64,000 bases of DNA. Origin: Shouchella miscanthi. Lineage in GTDB: Bacteria; Bacillota; Bacilli; Bacillales; Bacillaceae_D. The position numbers were made by a program, and so were the translations under genes. Positions within the stretch are counted from its first letter, which is position 1; each line of letters opens with the position of its first letter. Positions 1-7,587 of the stretch are shown in pieces. A model generated the notes under the pieces. That model was not told the DNA's origin, did no database searches, and worked only from the letters and a program-made list of their open reading frames with translations. The stretch covers positions 3,410,001-3,474,000 of the forward strand of contig NZ_CP042163.1 in the NCBI RefSeq assembly GCF_007725405.1, in the 5' to 3' direction.

Positions 1-1
1 T

Positions 2-106
2 ATAGCAACTCTTCATTCACTACTATTAGAGTGCGAAGGAGATAGTGTAAGAGTTATAGAAACTTATGAGGAATGGTTAACATGCCAACTAAAGCTCTCT
101 CAGTAG
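2..106 (+). CDS. C-terminal end of an unrecognised protein (partial)
   Basis: An open frame enters from the left edge and runs 34 codons to TAG at 104-106. It overlaps the first 25 bases of the next gene, whose Shine-Dalgarno (GAGGA at 68-72) lies inside it. The residues visible (IATLHSLLLECEGDSVRV, then an acidic and aromatic stretch with YEEW) look like real soluble protein. Family cannot be assigned from this fragment. The overlap suggests a translationally coupled pair with the downstream membrane protein. It could be a chance open frame, since only about 100 bases are visible. Confidence 0.4.
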   Translation: MATLHSLLLECEGDSVRVIETYEEWLTCQLKLSQ

Positions 107-1305
107 AAGAATTAAATTTTGTTGATGGAGTACTTAATTTATATGAATATGAAGATCTAGAAAATTTCAAAATTAAGTTAGAGCTAGCAAAAAAAGAGGA
201 CTGGTTTAGTGAAGAGACTTTTAACTCATTACGTATGTGTGGCGTCATTATCACTAAGATAATTCAAAACAAGCGATCTGTAGTTGAAGGCCATTTAGAA
301 ACTATAATAGATGAAGACATTATATTTCTTAAGATTGATACTTTAAGATTTGTGGAAATTTGGTTTGAGACATTTGTTTTTAGATTAGGACCAAAGCGAG
401 AGATAAAATTAAATTCTATTACGCCAAAAACTGATTTAGGCTTTATATTGTTGAATTTAAGTTTAGGCGAGAGCACGGATTCTTTAGACGTAAAAATAAT
501 CACTAATACTAAAATCAAAGATTTAGAAGGTATACTTGTAAGCTTAATTAATTTTCAAGATAACAAACTTTTTGATATTATCTCTTGGTATGAGCCAGTC
601 ATGACTAACGATGATGCTTCATATTTTTTTGGGATTTTAGAGAGTAAAAACAATTTGGAATTAAGTCGGAACTATATTTACATCAATATTCCGGAACAAT
701 ACGATTCTCAAGAAATAGATAACTTGAAAAAAGCTGTCGCAAAATTTTTAGAGAAAATCAACTTTATTGAAACTAATCACTCAAAACATTTCAGACCCGA
801 ATCTAAAGAATATAGCATAAATGAACATAATATTATCAACGTTTTCATCAAGGATAATGAGAAGATTTTCCTTCTACAAAATGATAAAAGACTACTTCTT
901 CAAGCATTTAAAAATGGATTTAAATTAGAAAAAGATAAAGATCACAATGAACTAACTCTACTTTCCAACTTTATTAATGAGAAGAAAGAAAAATACAGCA
1001 AACTGAAAAATAAAATTAAAGTAGGAATTTTAAAAGATATTAAGTACATTTTCACAATTTTACTGCCCATAGTTATTAGCCTAATCGCATCAATAAATAT
1101 TATTTTCTCTTCCAATAATATTAGTTTGAATTCTGAAGTCCTTCTTTATATTCATTTATTTTTCAGCTTCGTTATCGTAGCTTCAATAATATTTACTGCA
1201 GTATATCCTTTGTTGTCATTATATTTCTTCTCATGGAATAGAGTCCGAGATAAATCACTCAAATTCGAAAACAGAAGTAATACTCTAAAGAGTAATTTAA
1301 ATTAG
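82..1305 (+). CDS. Hypothetical protein with two C-terminal transmembrane helices
   Basis: 407 residues, not recognised. About 310 mostly charged soluble residues are followed by two hydrophobic helices near the C-terminus (starting YIFTILLPIVISLIASINII and LLYIHLFFSFVIVASIIF), separated by a short loop, with a short charged tail after them. I prefer ATG 82 over the in-frame ATG 73 because GAGGA at 68-72 sits nine bases before 82 but directly against 73. The gene is much richer in A/T than the rest of the window and overlaps an upstream frame. It lies next to the tRNA operon, so it may belong to an island. A cytoplasmic domain plus paired C-terminal helices is a layout seen in membrane effectors of defence modules, but nothing here proves such a role. 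Confidence 0.8.
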   Translation: MPTKALSVEELNFVDGVLNLYEYEDLENFKIKLELAKKEDWFSEETFNSLRMCGVIITKIIQNKRSVVEGHLETIIDEDIIFLKIDTLRFVEIWFETFVFRLGPKREIKLNSITPKTDLGFILLNLSLGESTDSLDVKIITNTKIKDLEGILVSLINFQDNKLFDIISWYEPVMTNDDASYFFGILESKNNLELSRNYIYINIPEQYDSQEIDNLKKAVAKFLEKINFIETNHSKHFRPESKEYSINEHNIINVFIKDNEKIFLLQNDKRLLLQAFKNGFKLEKDKDHNELTLLSNFINEKKEKYSKLKNKIKVGILKDIKYIFTILLPIVISLIASINIIFSSNNISLNSEVLLYIHLFFSFVIVASIIFTAVYPLLSLYFFSWNRVRDKSLKFENRSNTLKSNLN

Positions 1306-1340
1306 TTCTATCAGAGTTCAGATTTCTTAAATATAAATAC

Positions 1341-1373
1341 AAAAAATTCTCTTCATAGAAGGGATTTTTTTTA
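1341..1373 (+). terminator. Intrinsic terminator after the 2-TM hypothetical gene
   Basis: An A-rich arm ending TTCTCTTC and its complement GAAGGGA, closed by a two-base loop, run into eight T. It lies about 35 bases after the stop codon at 1303-1305. Confidence 0.7.
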
Positions 1374-1540
1374 TATAATATATTTAATTCGGTTCATTTA
1401 ATTAGTCAAAATCCGAACGATGAAAAATATATGACATTTTTAAAAAAACAAACATATTTATAGATCAATGCTATTTCAAATGAGTTCTTTTAACTCATGG
1501 TGAATAAGTGGTGAATTCAAACAAAAGTCGAAGAAATAAA

Positions 1541-1573
1541 TAAAAAGCACCAAAGCTCTAAAAGCCTTGGTAC
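1541..1573 (-). terminator. Terminator of the tRNA operon
   Basis: Read on the minus strand: ACCAAGGCT, loop TTTAG, AGCTTTGGT (one G-U pair), then GC and a T-rich tail. It starts about 9 bases past the 3' end of tRNA-Leu(GAG), the last tRNA gene. Confidence 0.8.
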
Positions 1574-1581
1574 TACTGGGA

Positions 1582-1664
1582 TGCGGTTGAGAGGACTCGA
1601 ACCTCCACGAGTTTAACCTCACTAGGCCCTCAACCTAGCGCGTCTGCCATTCCGCCACAACCGC
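1582..1664 (-). tRNA. tRNA-Leu (anticodon GAG)
   Basis: Class II cloverleaf on the minus strand. Acceptor GCGGTTG pairs with CAACCGC, discriminator A. The anticodon arm CTAGG-TTGAGGG-CCTAG gives GAG. A long variable arm precedes GGTTCGAGTCC. No encoded CCA. Last gene of the seven-tRNA operon and the one that abuts the A/T-rich left-hand region. Confidence 0.95.
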
Positions 1665-1671
1665 TCGTTGA

Positions 1672-1697
1672 ATAAAAAAAGCACTTTTTAAAAGTGC
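1672..1697 (-). terminator. Hairpin plus U tract overlapping the 3' end of tRNA-Leu(TAG)
   Basis: On the minus strand GCACTTTT-AA-AAAGTGC is followed by seven T. The first three bases of the hairpin are the last two bases and the discriminator of tRNA-Leu(TAG). It separates the two tRNA-Leu genes and may act as an internal attenuator or a processing signal. Confidence 0.55.
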
Positions 1698-1777
1698 GGG
1701 TGAAGGGACTTGAACCCCCACGTCATAAAGACACTAGATCCTAAGTCTAGCGCGTCTGCCAATTCCGCCACACCCGC
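1695..1777 (-). tRNA. tRNA-Leu (anticodon TAG)
   Basis: Class II cloverleaf. Acceptor GCGGGTG pairs with CACCCGC, discriminator A. Anticodon arm CTAGA-CTTAGGA-TCTAG gives TAG. Long variable arm and GGTTCAAGTCC T arm. No encoded CCA. Confidence 0.95.
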
Positions 1778-1798
1778 GAAAACAGAAAGAAAAAATAA

Positions 1799-1875
1799 TG
1801 GCGGTCCGGACGGGACTCGAACCCGCGACCTCCTGCGTGACAGGCAGGCATTCTAACCAACTGAACTACCGGACC
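1799..1875 (-). tRNA. tRNA-Asp (anticodon GTC)
   Basis: Acceptor GGTCCGG pairs with CCGGACC, discriminator G, and CCA is encoded at 1799-1801. Anticodon arm CCTGC-CTGTCAC-GCAGG gives GTC. Confidence 0.96.
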
Positions 1876-1885
1876 ATTATAAAGA

Positions 1886-1961
1886 TGGTGGAGGATGACG
1901 GGATCGAACCGCCGACCCCCTGCTTGTAAGGCAGGTGCTCTCCCAGCTGAGCTAATCCTCC
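1886..1961 (-). tRNA. tRNA-Val (anticodon TAC)
   Basis: Acceptor GGAGGAT pairs with ATCCTCC, discriminator A, CCA encoded at 1886-1888. Anticodon arm CTGC-CTTACAA-GCAG gives TAC. It is separated from tRNA-Glu by an unusual 168-base spacer containing direct repeats. Confidence 0.96.
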
Positions 1962-1968
1962 AAATGTG

Positions 1969-1996
1969 ACTTCAGATAACCCTCGTACTTTTTCGT
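1969..1996. repeat. 28-bp direct repeat, copy 1
   Basis: Identical to 2092-2119; begins ACTTCAGATAACC and ends CTTTTTCGT. Lies seven bases upstream of tRNA-Val. Function unknown. Confidence 0.9.
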
Positions 1997-2021
1997 CCAA
2001 TTCATGTCTTTCAGTCAGTCA

Positions 2022-2035
2022 TGTACAAATGTACA
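2022..2035. repeat. Palindrome TGTACA-AA-TGTACA in tRNA spacer
   Basis: Two TGTACA units, each self-complementary, separated by AA, lie between the two 28-bp direct repeats. Could be an operator or a chance feature. Confidence 0.5.
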
Positions 2036-2091
2036 CTCTCTCCCTCAAGCACCTCTTGTCCTCAAATTACTCGATTCTCTTTGTCAATATA

Positions 2092-2119
2092 ACTTCAGAT
2101 AACCCTCGTACTTTTTCGT
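2092..2119. repeat. 28-bp direct repeat, copy 2
   Basis: Exact copy of 1969-1996, 123 bases away, ending ten bases before the 3' end of tRNA-Glu. The pair brackets an insertion into the Glu-Val spacer. Confidence 0.9.
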
Positions 2120-2129
2120 TAAACTAAAA

Positions 2130-2204
2130 TGGTGACCCGTACGGGATTCGAACCCGTGTTACCGCCGTGAAAGGGCGGTGTCTTAACCGCTTGACCAACG
2201 GGCC
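2130..2204 (-). tRNA. tRNA-Glu (anticodon TTC)
   Basis: Acceptor GGCCCGT pairs with ACGGGTC (one G-U), discriminator A, CCA encoded at 2130-2132. Anticodon arm CCGCC-CTTTCAC-GGCGG gives TTC. Confidence 0.96.
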
Positions 2205-2216
2205 TAGAGTGAAATA

Positions 2217-2307
2217 TGGCGGAGAAGGAGGGATTTGAACCCTCGCGCCGCTTACACGACCTACACCCTTAGCAGGGGCGCCCCTTCAGCCACTTGGGTA
2301 CTTCTCC
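2217..2307 (-). tRNA. tRNA-Ser (anticodon GCT)
   Basis: Class II cloverleaf with long variable arm. Acceptor GGAGAAG pairs with CTTCTCC, discriminator G, CCA encoded. Anticodon loop CTGCTAA gives GCT. Confidence 0.95.
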
Positions 2308-2308
2308 G

Positions 2309-2383
2309 TGGCTCCACAGGCAGGATTCGAACCTGCGACCGATCGGTTAACAGCCGATAGCTCTACCACTGAGCTACTGTGGA
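2309..2383 (-). tRNA. tRNA-Asn (anticodon GTT)
   Basis: Acceptor TCCACAG pairs with CTGTGGA, discriminator G, CCA encoded at 2309-2311. Anticodon arm TCGG-CTGTTAA-CCGA gives GTT. First gene of the operon, one base from tRNA-Ser. Confidence 0.96.
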
Positions 2384-2414
2384 ATATGTATAAAACGTTC
2401 TTGTCTCCTTAGCG

Positions 2415-2455
2415 ACTTCTATAATATATCATAAGCCACCAATTAAGCGCAAGAC
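2415..2455 (-). promoter_or_regulatory. Probable promoter of the tRNA operon
   Basis: The 76 bases between sprT and tRNA-Asn carry, on the minus strand, TTGCGC followed 18 bases later by TATATT, ahead of tRNA-Asn. The -35 match is weak, so this is a position-based inference. Read-through from sprT is an alternative. Confidence 0.35.
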
Positions 2456-2459
2456 TTTT

Positions 2460-2906
2460 TTAAGACAAAAATTGAAGTTTCCCTCTACATACACCACATA
2501 CATATTTGAATGGATTGACTTTCCGTTTACGGTAGTATTTTTGCTCGCACGATGAGCATTGATACACGTAATGTATTTGTGCTTCACGTTCTTTAACAGA
2601 GCGACAGTAACGGGGAGCACCAACTTTTTTTAATAACTGTTTAAAATCTTGGTCCTTATGCCGATAGCCCTTCCCTAAAAGATGTAGGTGATAATGACAT
2701 AGCTCATGCTTAATAATGCCAACCAGTTCCTCTTTCCCGTACTTGGCATAGTGCTTTTCATTTAGTTCGATGTTATGGCTTGAGAGCAAGTAGCGCCCTC
2801 CTGTTGTCCGCAAACGTGGGTTAAAGATGGCTTTATGCTGAAAAGGTCTGTCAAAAAAAGAGTCAGATAACGCTTCGGTTAAAGCTTGTAATTCTTTGTT
2901 CGTCAT
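2460..2906 (-). CDS. sprT: SprT-like zinc metalloprotein (YdcK)
   Basis: 148 residues. SprT-family proteins carry a zincin-type HExxH motif and a zinc ribbon; the bacterial substrate is unknown. The motif is visible as IKHELCHYHLHLLGKG (about residues 63-78), followed by the YRHKDQDF segment, and a C-terminal ribbon has CSSC and CGVC (about residues 117-141). Position matches B. subtilis ydcK, between cmpA and a tRNA cluster. ATG start with GGAGG upstream. It is divergent from cmpA by 80 bases. Confidence 0.9.
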   Translation of the reverse strand: MTNKELQALTEALSDSFFDRPFQHKAIFNPRLRTTGGRYLLSSHNIELNEKHYAKYGKEELVGIIKHELCHYHLHLLGKGYRHKDQDFKQLLKKVGAPRYCRSVKEREAQIHYVYQCSSCEQKYYRKRKVNPFKYVCGVCRGKLQFLS

Positions 2907-2949
2907 AATCCCTCCAAAAAATATTCATCAACACTGACAACCCCGCTGG

Positions 2950-2958
2950 CATATACTA
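2950..2958 (+). promoter_or_regulatory. Candidate mother-cell sigma -10 element for cmpA
   Basis: CATATACTA matches the CATA...TA form of sigma-K/sigma-E -10 elements and lies 28 bases before the cmpA start. No clear -35 was found. cmpA is known as a mother-cell sporulation gene in B. subtilis, which fits. Confidence 0.35.
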
Positions 2959-2986
2959 TTTGAAAAACGAAGGGAGCGACATTCCT

Positions 2987-3124
2987 TTGCCTACTTGGCT
3001 TCAGAATCAATTAAAAAAGGCATATAGCGAAAAGAACCGCCACCAAGTAAAAGTACTTAATCAGTGCTGGTTTTATTATAGATCTACTGTCCAAAGTCGC
3101 TTAAACAGTAAAAAAACCATCTAA
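2987..3124 (+). CDS. cmpA: Cortex morphogenetic protein CmpA
   Basis: 45-residue protein starting at TTG 2987, with AGGGAG ten bases upstream. It begins MPTWLQNQLKKAY and contains VKVLNQCWFYYR. From memory this matches the 37-residue B. subtilis CmpA, which begins MPNWLKKQMQK and has a central LNQCWYFYR. CmpA acts with SpoIVA in the mother cell and, with ClpXP, gates coat and cortex assembly during sporulation. The position between tex (ydcI) and sprT (ydcK) is the same as in B. subtilis. The tail is somewhat longer than in B. subtilis. Small size and TTG start make it easy to miss. Confidence 0.88.
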   Translation: MPTWLQNQLKKAYSEKNRHQVKVLNQCWFYYRSTVQSRLNSKKTI

Positions 3125-3134
3125 ATTTTATCAC

Positions 3135-3164
3135 AAAAAAGGAGAGGCGTCATGCTCTCCTTTT
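3135..3164. terminator. Bidirectional terminator between cmpA and tex
   Basis: GGAGAG, eight-base loop, CTCTCC, flanked by A6 on the left and T4 on the right. It can end both cmpA (plus) and tex (minus, stronger T run). Confidence 0.85.
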
Positions 3165-3166
3165 CA

Positions 3167-5320
3167 TTATTGTGGTTGCTTCATCGTTAAGGCAATTCGC
3201 TCTTTCTCGAAGTCAATGGTTTCCACCCATACGGTAACAATTTCACCGATTGAGACTACATCAAGGGGATGCTTTACAAAACGATTGGCTAATTTAGAAA
3301 TATGAACGAGTCCATCTTGTTTAACGCCGATATCAACAAAAGCACCAAAATCTACAATGTTCCGTACCGTTCCTTGAAGCTCCATTCCTTTTTGTAAGTC
3401 TTCCATCTTTAAGACGTCTTGCTTTAATTGTGGAGCTGTGACTTCATCTCTTGGATCACGGTTTGGTCGTACAAACGCATCAAGTAGATCTTGTAATGTA
3501 TGGTGACCGATTTCTAGTTCTTCTTCAAATGAAGATGTTGCTTGTCCTGTTAGTTTCGCTTTCAACTGCTCGCTTCCAATATCCTGTGGCGTCATATCTA
3601 GCTTTTCTAAGATTGCTGTTGCTTCTGAATAACTTTCGGGGTGGATTGCTGTTGCATCAAGCGGATTTTTCCCACCCGCAATACGTAAAAACCCAACTGC
3701 CTGTTCCAAAGATTTTTTACCGAGTCGAGGCACTTTTTTAAGTTCACTCCTACTTGTGAAGGCACCATTTTCATCACGGTATGCAGCAATATTCGTTGCT
3801 TGCGTTTTATTTAGACCTGCTACATAAGATAATAACGACGCAGACGCCGTATTCACATTAACCCCTACTCGGTTGACGACGGTTTCGACGGTAAAGCTCA
3901 GCGATTCATTTAACTTCTTCTGCGTTACATCATGCTGATATTGACCAACGCCAACCGATTTTGGATCGATTTTCACAAGCTCAGCTAGTGGGTCTTGTAA
4001 TCGTCTGGCAATGGAGATCGCACTTCGTTGCTCGACTTGCAGGTCAGGAAACTCTTTGCGCGCAAGTTCGGAAGCAGAATAGACACTCGCGCCTGCTTCG
4101 TTCACAATAACATAATACACCGTTTCATCCATTTCTTTTAGAACGGTTGCGATGAACTGTTCTGTTTCTCTTGAGGCTGTACCATTTCCAATTGCAACCA
4201 TGTTCACTCCGTGCTTCTTCACGAGATTTCGAATAACGTTCGCTGCTTCTTTCTCTTTATGATGCGGTGCTGTTGGATAGATAACGCCAATATCGAGCGG
4301 CTTGCCTGTTTGGTCAATCACAGCCCATTTACAGCCTGTACGAAACGCAGGGTCCACACCTAAAACCATTTGCTCTTTCATTGGTGGTTGTAACAATAGC
4401 TGCTTTAAATTCTCTGCGAATATTGATATGGCTTGTTCTTCAGCGACTTCCGTAAGCCTATTACGCACATCTCGTTCAATGGAAGGTTCAATGAGCCTCG
4501 TATAGGCGTCACTAATAGCCTTTTCCATTATTGGCACAACAGGTGAACGCTTTTCTCCAATAGATAGGCGTGTTAGTTTGAGAATAAACGCTTCTTTCGG
4601 AAACGTAACAGCCACTTTAAGAATTTGCTCTTTTTCCCCTCGATTTAGCGCAAGCGTTCGGTGCGGTACAATCGTTTTAACCGATTCCTGATACGCATAA
4701 TAATGGCTAAAGACACCTTTTTCATCTTCTGCGCCTTTTTTTAGTTCAGCCGTCATTAAGCCCTCTTTCATTGCTGCATTACGAAGATTTTCACGTACTT
4801 TCGGATCTTCCGCAATGACCTCGGCTATAATATCATTCACACCAGCTAAAACATCCTCCACTTCATGTAACCCATGTTCGTCGCTAAAGTAAGCAGCAGC
4901 TTCTTCCTCGATACGAAATTCAGACGGGAATGTTACTATTTTTTGCGCTAATGGCTCTAAACCTTTTTCTTTTGCAACCGTTGCTCTTGTACGGCGTTTT
5001 TGCCTAAACGGCCGATACAAATCTTCTACTTGCTGCAATTGGGTGGCTGCAGTAATCTTTGTTGTTAACTCCGGCGTTAATTTATCTTGTTCCTTAATTA
5101 AACGAATGACTTCATCTTTTCGCTCAGACAGATTTTTTTCATACTCATATGTATCCGCAATCGCTTTGATTTGCACCTCATCAAGTGCACCTGTTTGTTC
5201 TTTACGGTATCGGGCTATAAAAGGGACAGTATTGCCTTCTTGCAACAATGACACGACATTCTTTACTTGTTTGTGCGTTAAGTTTGTTTTTTGAACCGTT
5301 TGTTGAATCCATTGCTCCAT
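3167..5320 (-). CDS. tex: Tex-family RNA-binding S1 protein (YdcI)
   Basis: 717 residues, the usual Tex length. N-terminal helical Tex domain with the conserved VPFIARYRKE segment (about 32-41), a YqgF/RNase-H-like domain beginning VLGVDPAFRTGCKWAVID (about 319-336), a helix-hairpin-helix region around residues 495-560, and a C-terminal S1 domain (GTVRNIVDFGAFVDIGV, about 650-666). Tex proteins bind nucleic acid and are implicated in transcription and tolerance; the exact role is unsettled. ATG start with AAAGGAGGA upstream. It lies just downstream of rsbX on the same strand, as in B. subtilis, with a terminator after the stop. Confidence 0.95.
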   Translation of the reverse strand: MEQWIQQTVQKTNLTHKQVKNVVSLLQEGNTVPFIARYRKEQTGALDEVQIKAIADTYEYEKNLSERKDEVIRLIKEQDKLTPELTTKITAATQLQQVEDLYRPFRQKRRTRATVAKEKGLEPLAQKIVTFPSEFRIEEEAAAYFSDEHGLHEVEDVLAGVNDIIAEVIAEDPKVRENLRNAAMKEGLMTAELKKGAEDEKGVFSHYYAYQESVKTIVPHRTLALNRGEKEQILKVAVTFPKEAFILKLTRLSIGEKRSPVVPIMEKAISDAYTRLIEPSIERDVRNRLTEVAEEQAISIFAENLKQLLLQPPMKEQMVLGVDPAFRTGCKWAVIDQTGKPLDIGVIYPTAPHHKEKEAANVIRNLVKKHGVNMVAIGNGTASRETEQFIATVLKEMDETVYYVIVNEAGASVYSASELARKEFPDLQVEQRSAISIARRLQDPLAELVKIDPKSVGVGQYQHDVTQKKLNESLSFTVETVVNRVGVNVNTASASLLSYVAGLNKTQATNIAAYRDENGAFTSRSELKKVPRLGKKSLEQAVGFLRIAGGKNPLDATAIHPESYSEATAILEKLDMTPQDIGSEQLKAKLTGQATSSFEEELEIGHHTLQDLLDAFVRPNRDPRDEVTAPQLKQDVLKMEDLQKGMELQGTVRNIVDFGAFVDIGVKQDGLVHISKLANRFVKHPLDVVSIGEIVTVWVETIDFEKERIALTMKQPQ

Positions 5321-5391
5321 TGTATGTTCCTCCTTTTTTCCACTTCTTCCATCATAACATAAAAAAATAAGCAGCCGCTTCTCAGCACTGC

Positions 5392-5988
5392 TTACTTGAA
5401 ATTCCCTACCATTAACGTTGCATCATCTTTTTGACTATAGAACTTTCCATTTAAAAGTTTCTCACTTACGGCTTTTGCTGTTGCCGTATATTCACGTACT
5501 TTCGGCAATTGTTCAACGCCATCAGTAAACATAATAAAGGACGAGCCAGGTTTATAGTGGAATTGTTCGCTACTGAGCTTTTGAACACGACCACAAAGAT
5601 AGCCTCTCTTAGGCATTGGTTGTACCACCGTGCCGTCGGGATGATATAAAATAAACCCAATATTACCAAAATTAGAATACGTAACGGTAGAAGCGTTATA
5701 GTCAATGCGGAGCAACGTAATAACAGCACCTCTTTCATTTGTAAGGTACTGATTACAGTGCTCTAGTATTTGCTCTGCTTCCTCATTATGATGATCTTGA
5801 ATAGCACGAATGGCTTTTTCAGCGGAAAGGTGAGCTCCTTTTCCACTGCCAAGACCGTCAATGACTGCGCAAATCGTGTACGCACTGCTCTGGAATACGA
5901 TATGGCCATCTCCACACACTGTATTGCCAGGTTTTGTTTTTTGAACCGTCGCTACATCAATGTGATGATCCTTATAGAGTGTAACCAT
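5392..5988 (-). CDS. rsbX: RsbX serine phosphatase, negative regulator of sigma-B
   Basis: 198 residues, PP2C-type phosphatase. The metal-binding AVIDGLGSGKGAHLS (about 40-54) and IMFTDGVEQL (about 151-160) motifs are visible. RsbX dephosphorylates RsbS and RsbR and resets the stressosome after stress. It is the last gene of the operon; its ATG shares one base with the sigB stop (TAATG), so translation is likely coupled. Confidence 0.93.
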   Translation of the reverse strand: MVTLYKDHHIDVATVQKTKPGNTVCGDGHIVFQSSAYTICAVIDGLGSGKGAHLSAEKAIRAIQDHHNEEAEQILEHCNQYLTNERGAVITLLRIDYNASTVTYSNFGNIGFILYHPDGTVVQPMPKRGYLCGRVQKLSSEQFHYKPGSSFIMFTDGVEQLPKVREYTATAKAVSEKLLNGKFYSQKDDATLMVGNFK

Positions 5989-6773
5989 TAAAAGATCTCC
6001 GTAGGCTCTATTCGAATAGAATCGCGAAGTTTTTGTAACGCCCTTCGTTGCAATCTTGATACGTGCATTTGAGAAATGCCAAGTTTTTCACCTGTTTCTT
6101 TCTGGCTTAAGTTCTCATAGTACGTACACTGTAAGATCTCTTTCTCTCTCTCATTTAAAACCTGAAATGCCTTTTCTAACAACATTCTTTGGTCGGCTTG
6201 TTCATAACCAGTGTCATCGTTCCCTACCAAGTCAAGGAGTGTGACTTCTCCTCCTTCTTGGTCAGCTTCTAGCGAACGATTTACTGAAAGAGCTTGATAA
6301 CTTTTGCTCATTTCCATTGTCTCTAGTACTTCTTCTTCCTCTACTTCTAGATACTGAGCAATTTCATGAACGTATGGAGAACGTTGCAATTCGATGGTAA
6401 GAGCATCGGCAGCTTTTTTGATTTTAGGACCCAGTTCTTTTATTCGTCTTGGAACGTGTACACTCCACGTCTTATCACGAATAAAGCGTTTAATTTCCCC
6501 AACTATAGTCGGAACCGCAAACGATTCAAAGCTTCGTCCAAATTCCTCATTATAACGGTTTAATGCGGCGAGTAAGCCGACCATCCCCACTTGAAAGAGA
6601 TCTTCGTCATACTCTCTTCCTTTCGAGAATTTTCGTGATAGAGAGCGTACAAGCGCTTCAAAATGCTTTACGAGACGTACTTGAACTTCTTCGGAACCTG
6701 TGCGCTGGTATTCTTCAATCCATTTATAGATGTCATCCTTATTCTGATTGTAAGGAAGAGATTCCGTCGACAC
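5988..6773 (-). CDS. sigB: RNA polymerase sigma factor SigB
   Basis: 261 residues, group 3 sigma factor directing the general stress regulon. Region 2 shows DLFQVGMVGLLAALNRYN (about 61-78), followed by region 3, and the region 4 helix-turn-helix shows SQKETGEKLGISQMHVSRLQ (about 224-243). Start is GTG 6773 with GAAGGA just before it, overlapping the end of rsbW by 35 bases, which ties synthesis to its anti-sigma factor. The operon is expected to be autoregulated through the sigma-B promoter before rsbV. Confidence 0.95.
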   Translation of the reverse strand: MSTESLPYNQNKDDIYKWIEEYQRTGSEEVQVRLVKHFEALVRSLSRKFSKGREYDEDLFQVGMVGLLAALNRYNEEFGRSFESFAVPTIVGEIKRFIRDKTWSVHVPRRIKELGPKIKKAADALTIELQRSPYVHEIAQYLEVEEEEVLETMEMSKSYQALSVNRSLEADQEGGEVTLLDLVGNDDTGYEQADQRMLLEKAFQVLNEREKEILQCTYYENLSQKETGEKLGISQMHVSRLQRRALQKLRDSIRIEPTEIF

Positions 6774-7215
6774 TTTCCTTCACCCCACTCTCGTAAAGGT
6801 ACTTTGTCATAACAAGCATTACACCGTTATCTTCATTAATTTCTACTTTATCCATTAACGTACTAATGAGGAATAAACCAAGCCCTCCTTCCTTTAGGTC
6901 TCCTACAGGTTTTTTCGCGTCAACTGGTCCGAGACGACTTTCGACTTCCGCAATATCAAAACTTTTGCCTTGATCAGCAACGACAATTTGAATGCGATCC
7001 TCATAAATATAGCAAGCTAAAGAAATAAAACCGTCTTCAGAATACGCATGTTCCACAACATTTGTACACGCCTCTGCAACCGCAATCTTCAGATCTTCAA
7101 TATCGTCGTAAGAAAAACCCAATCGATTCGCAATACCTGAGACAGTCAAACGCGCAATGCTCACATATTCTGGCTTAGCAGGGAGCTCAAGATGGATTCG
7201 ATCATTTTGTTCCAT
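6739..7215 (-). CDS. rsbW: Anti-sigma-B factor / kinase RsbW
   Basis: 158 residues, GHKL-fold serine kinase that binds SigB and phosphorylates RsbV. N-box AVAEACTNVVEHAYSED (about 45-61), VADQG (about 78-82) and the GGLGLFLISTLMD segment are present. I chose ATG 7215, which overlaps the rsbV stop as TGATG; a GTG one codon upstream is possible. Confidence 0.95.
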   Translation of the reverse strand: MEQNDRIHLELPAKPEYVSIARLTVSGIANRLGFSYDDIEDLKIAVAEACTNVVEHAYSEDGFISLACYIYEDRIQIVVADQGKSFDIAEVESRLGPVDAKKPVGDLKEGGLGLFLISTLMDKVEINEDNGVMLVMTKYLYESGVKESVDGISSLQSE

Positions 7216-7541
7216 CACCCTTGTCCCTCCTTCGATTTAATTGAAATAACTTCGTCTAAACCAGTAATAGAGAATAGACGTTTAATACGAGAAGTCATTC
7301 CTAATAACGTTAGTTCACTGTTCGTCGCATCTGTTGCTTTTAACACACCAACAAACACACCTAAGCCTGTGCTATCAATATACTCCACTTCATCAAAGTG
7401 AATATTAATTTGTTGATTTTCTTTTTCTGCTAATGGGAGTAGCGATTCTTTTAATTGAGGTGCTGTGTACGCATCAATTTCTCCCGCAAGATGTATATGA
7501 TAAGTGGAATCCACTTGTTCCGATTTTATTGAAAGGTTCAT
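7215..7541 (-). CDS. rsbV: Anti-anti-sigma factor RsbV
   Basis: 108 residues, STAS domain. The phosphorylatable serine lies in YIDSTGLGVFVGVLK (Ser near residue 57). Unphosphorylated RsbV captures RsbW and frees SigB. GAGGAGGAG precedes the ATG. First gene behind the internal sigma-B promoter. Confidence 0.96.
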   Translation of the reverse strand: MNLSIKSEQVDSTYHIHLAGEIDAYTAPQLKESLLPLAEKENQQINIHFDEVEYIDSTGLGVFVGVLKATDATNSELTLLGMTSRIKRLFSITGLDEVISIKSKEGQG

Positions 7542-7587
7542 ACTTGTTACTCCTCCTCAAAGACCATTTCAGTTACATTGTACTCTC

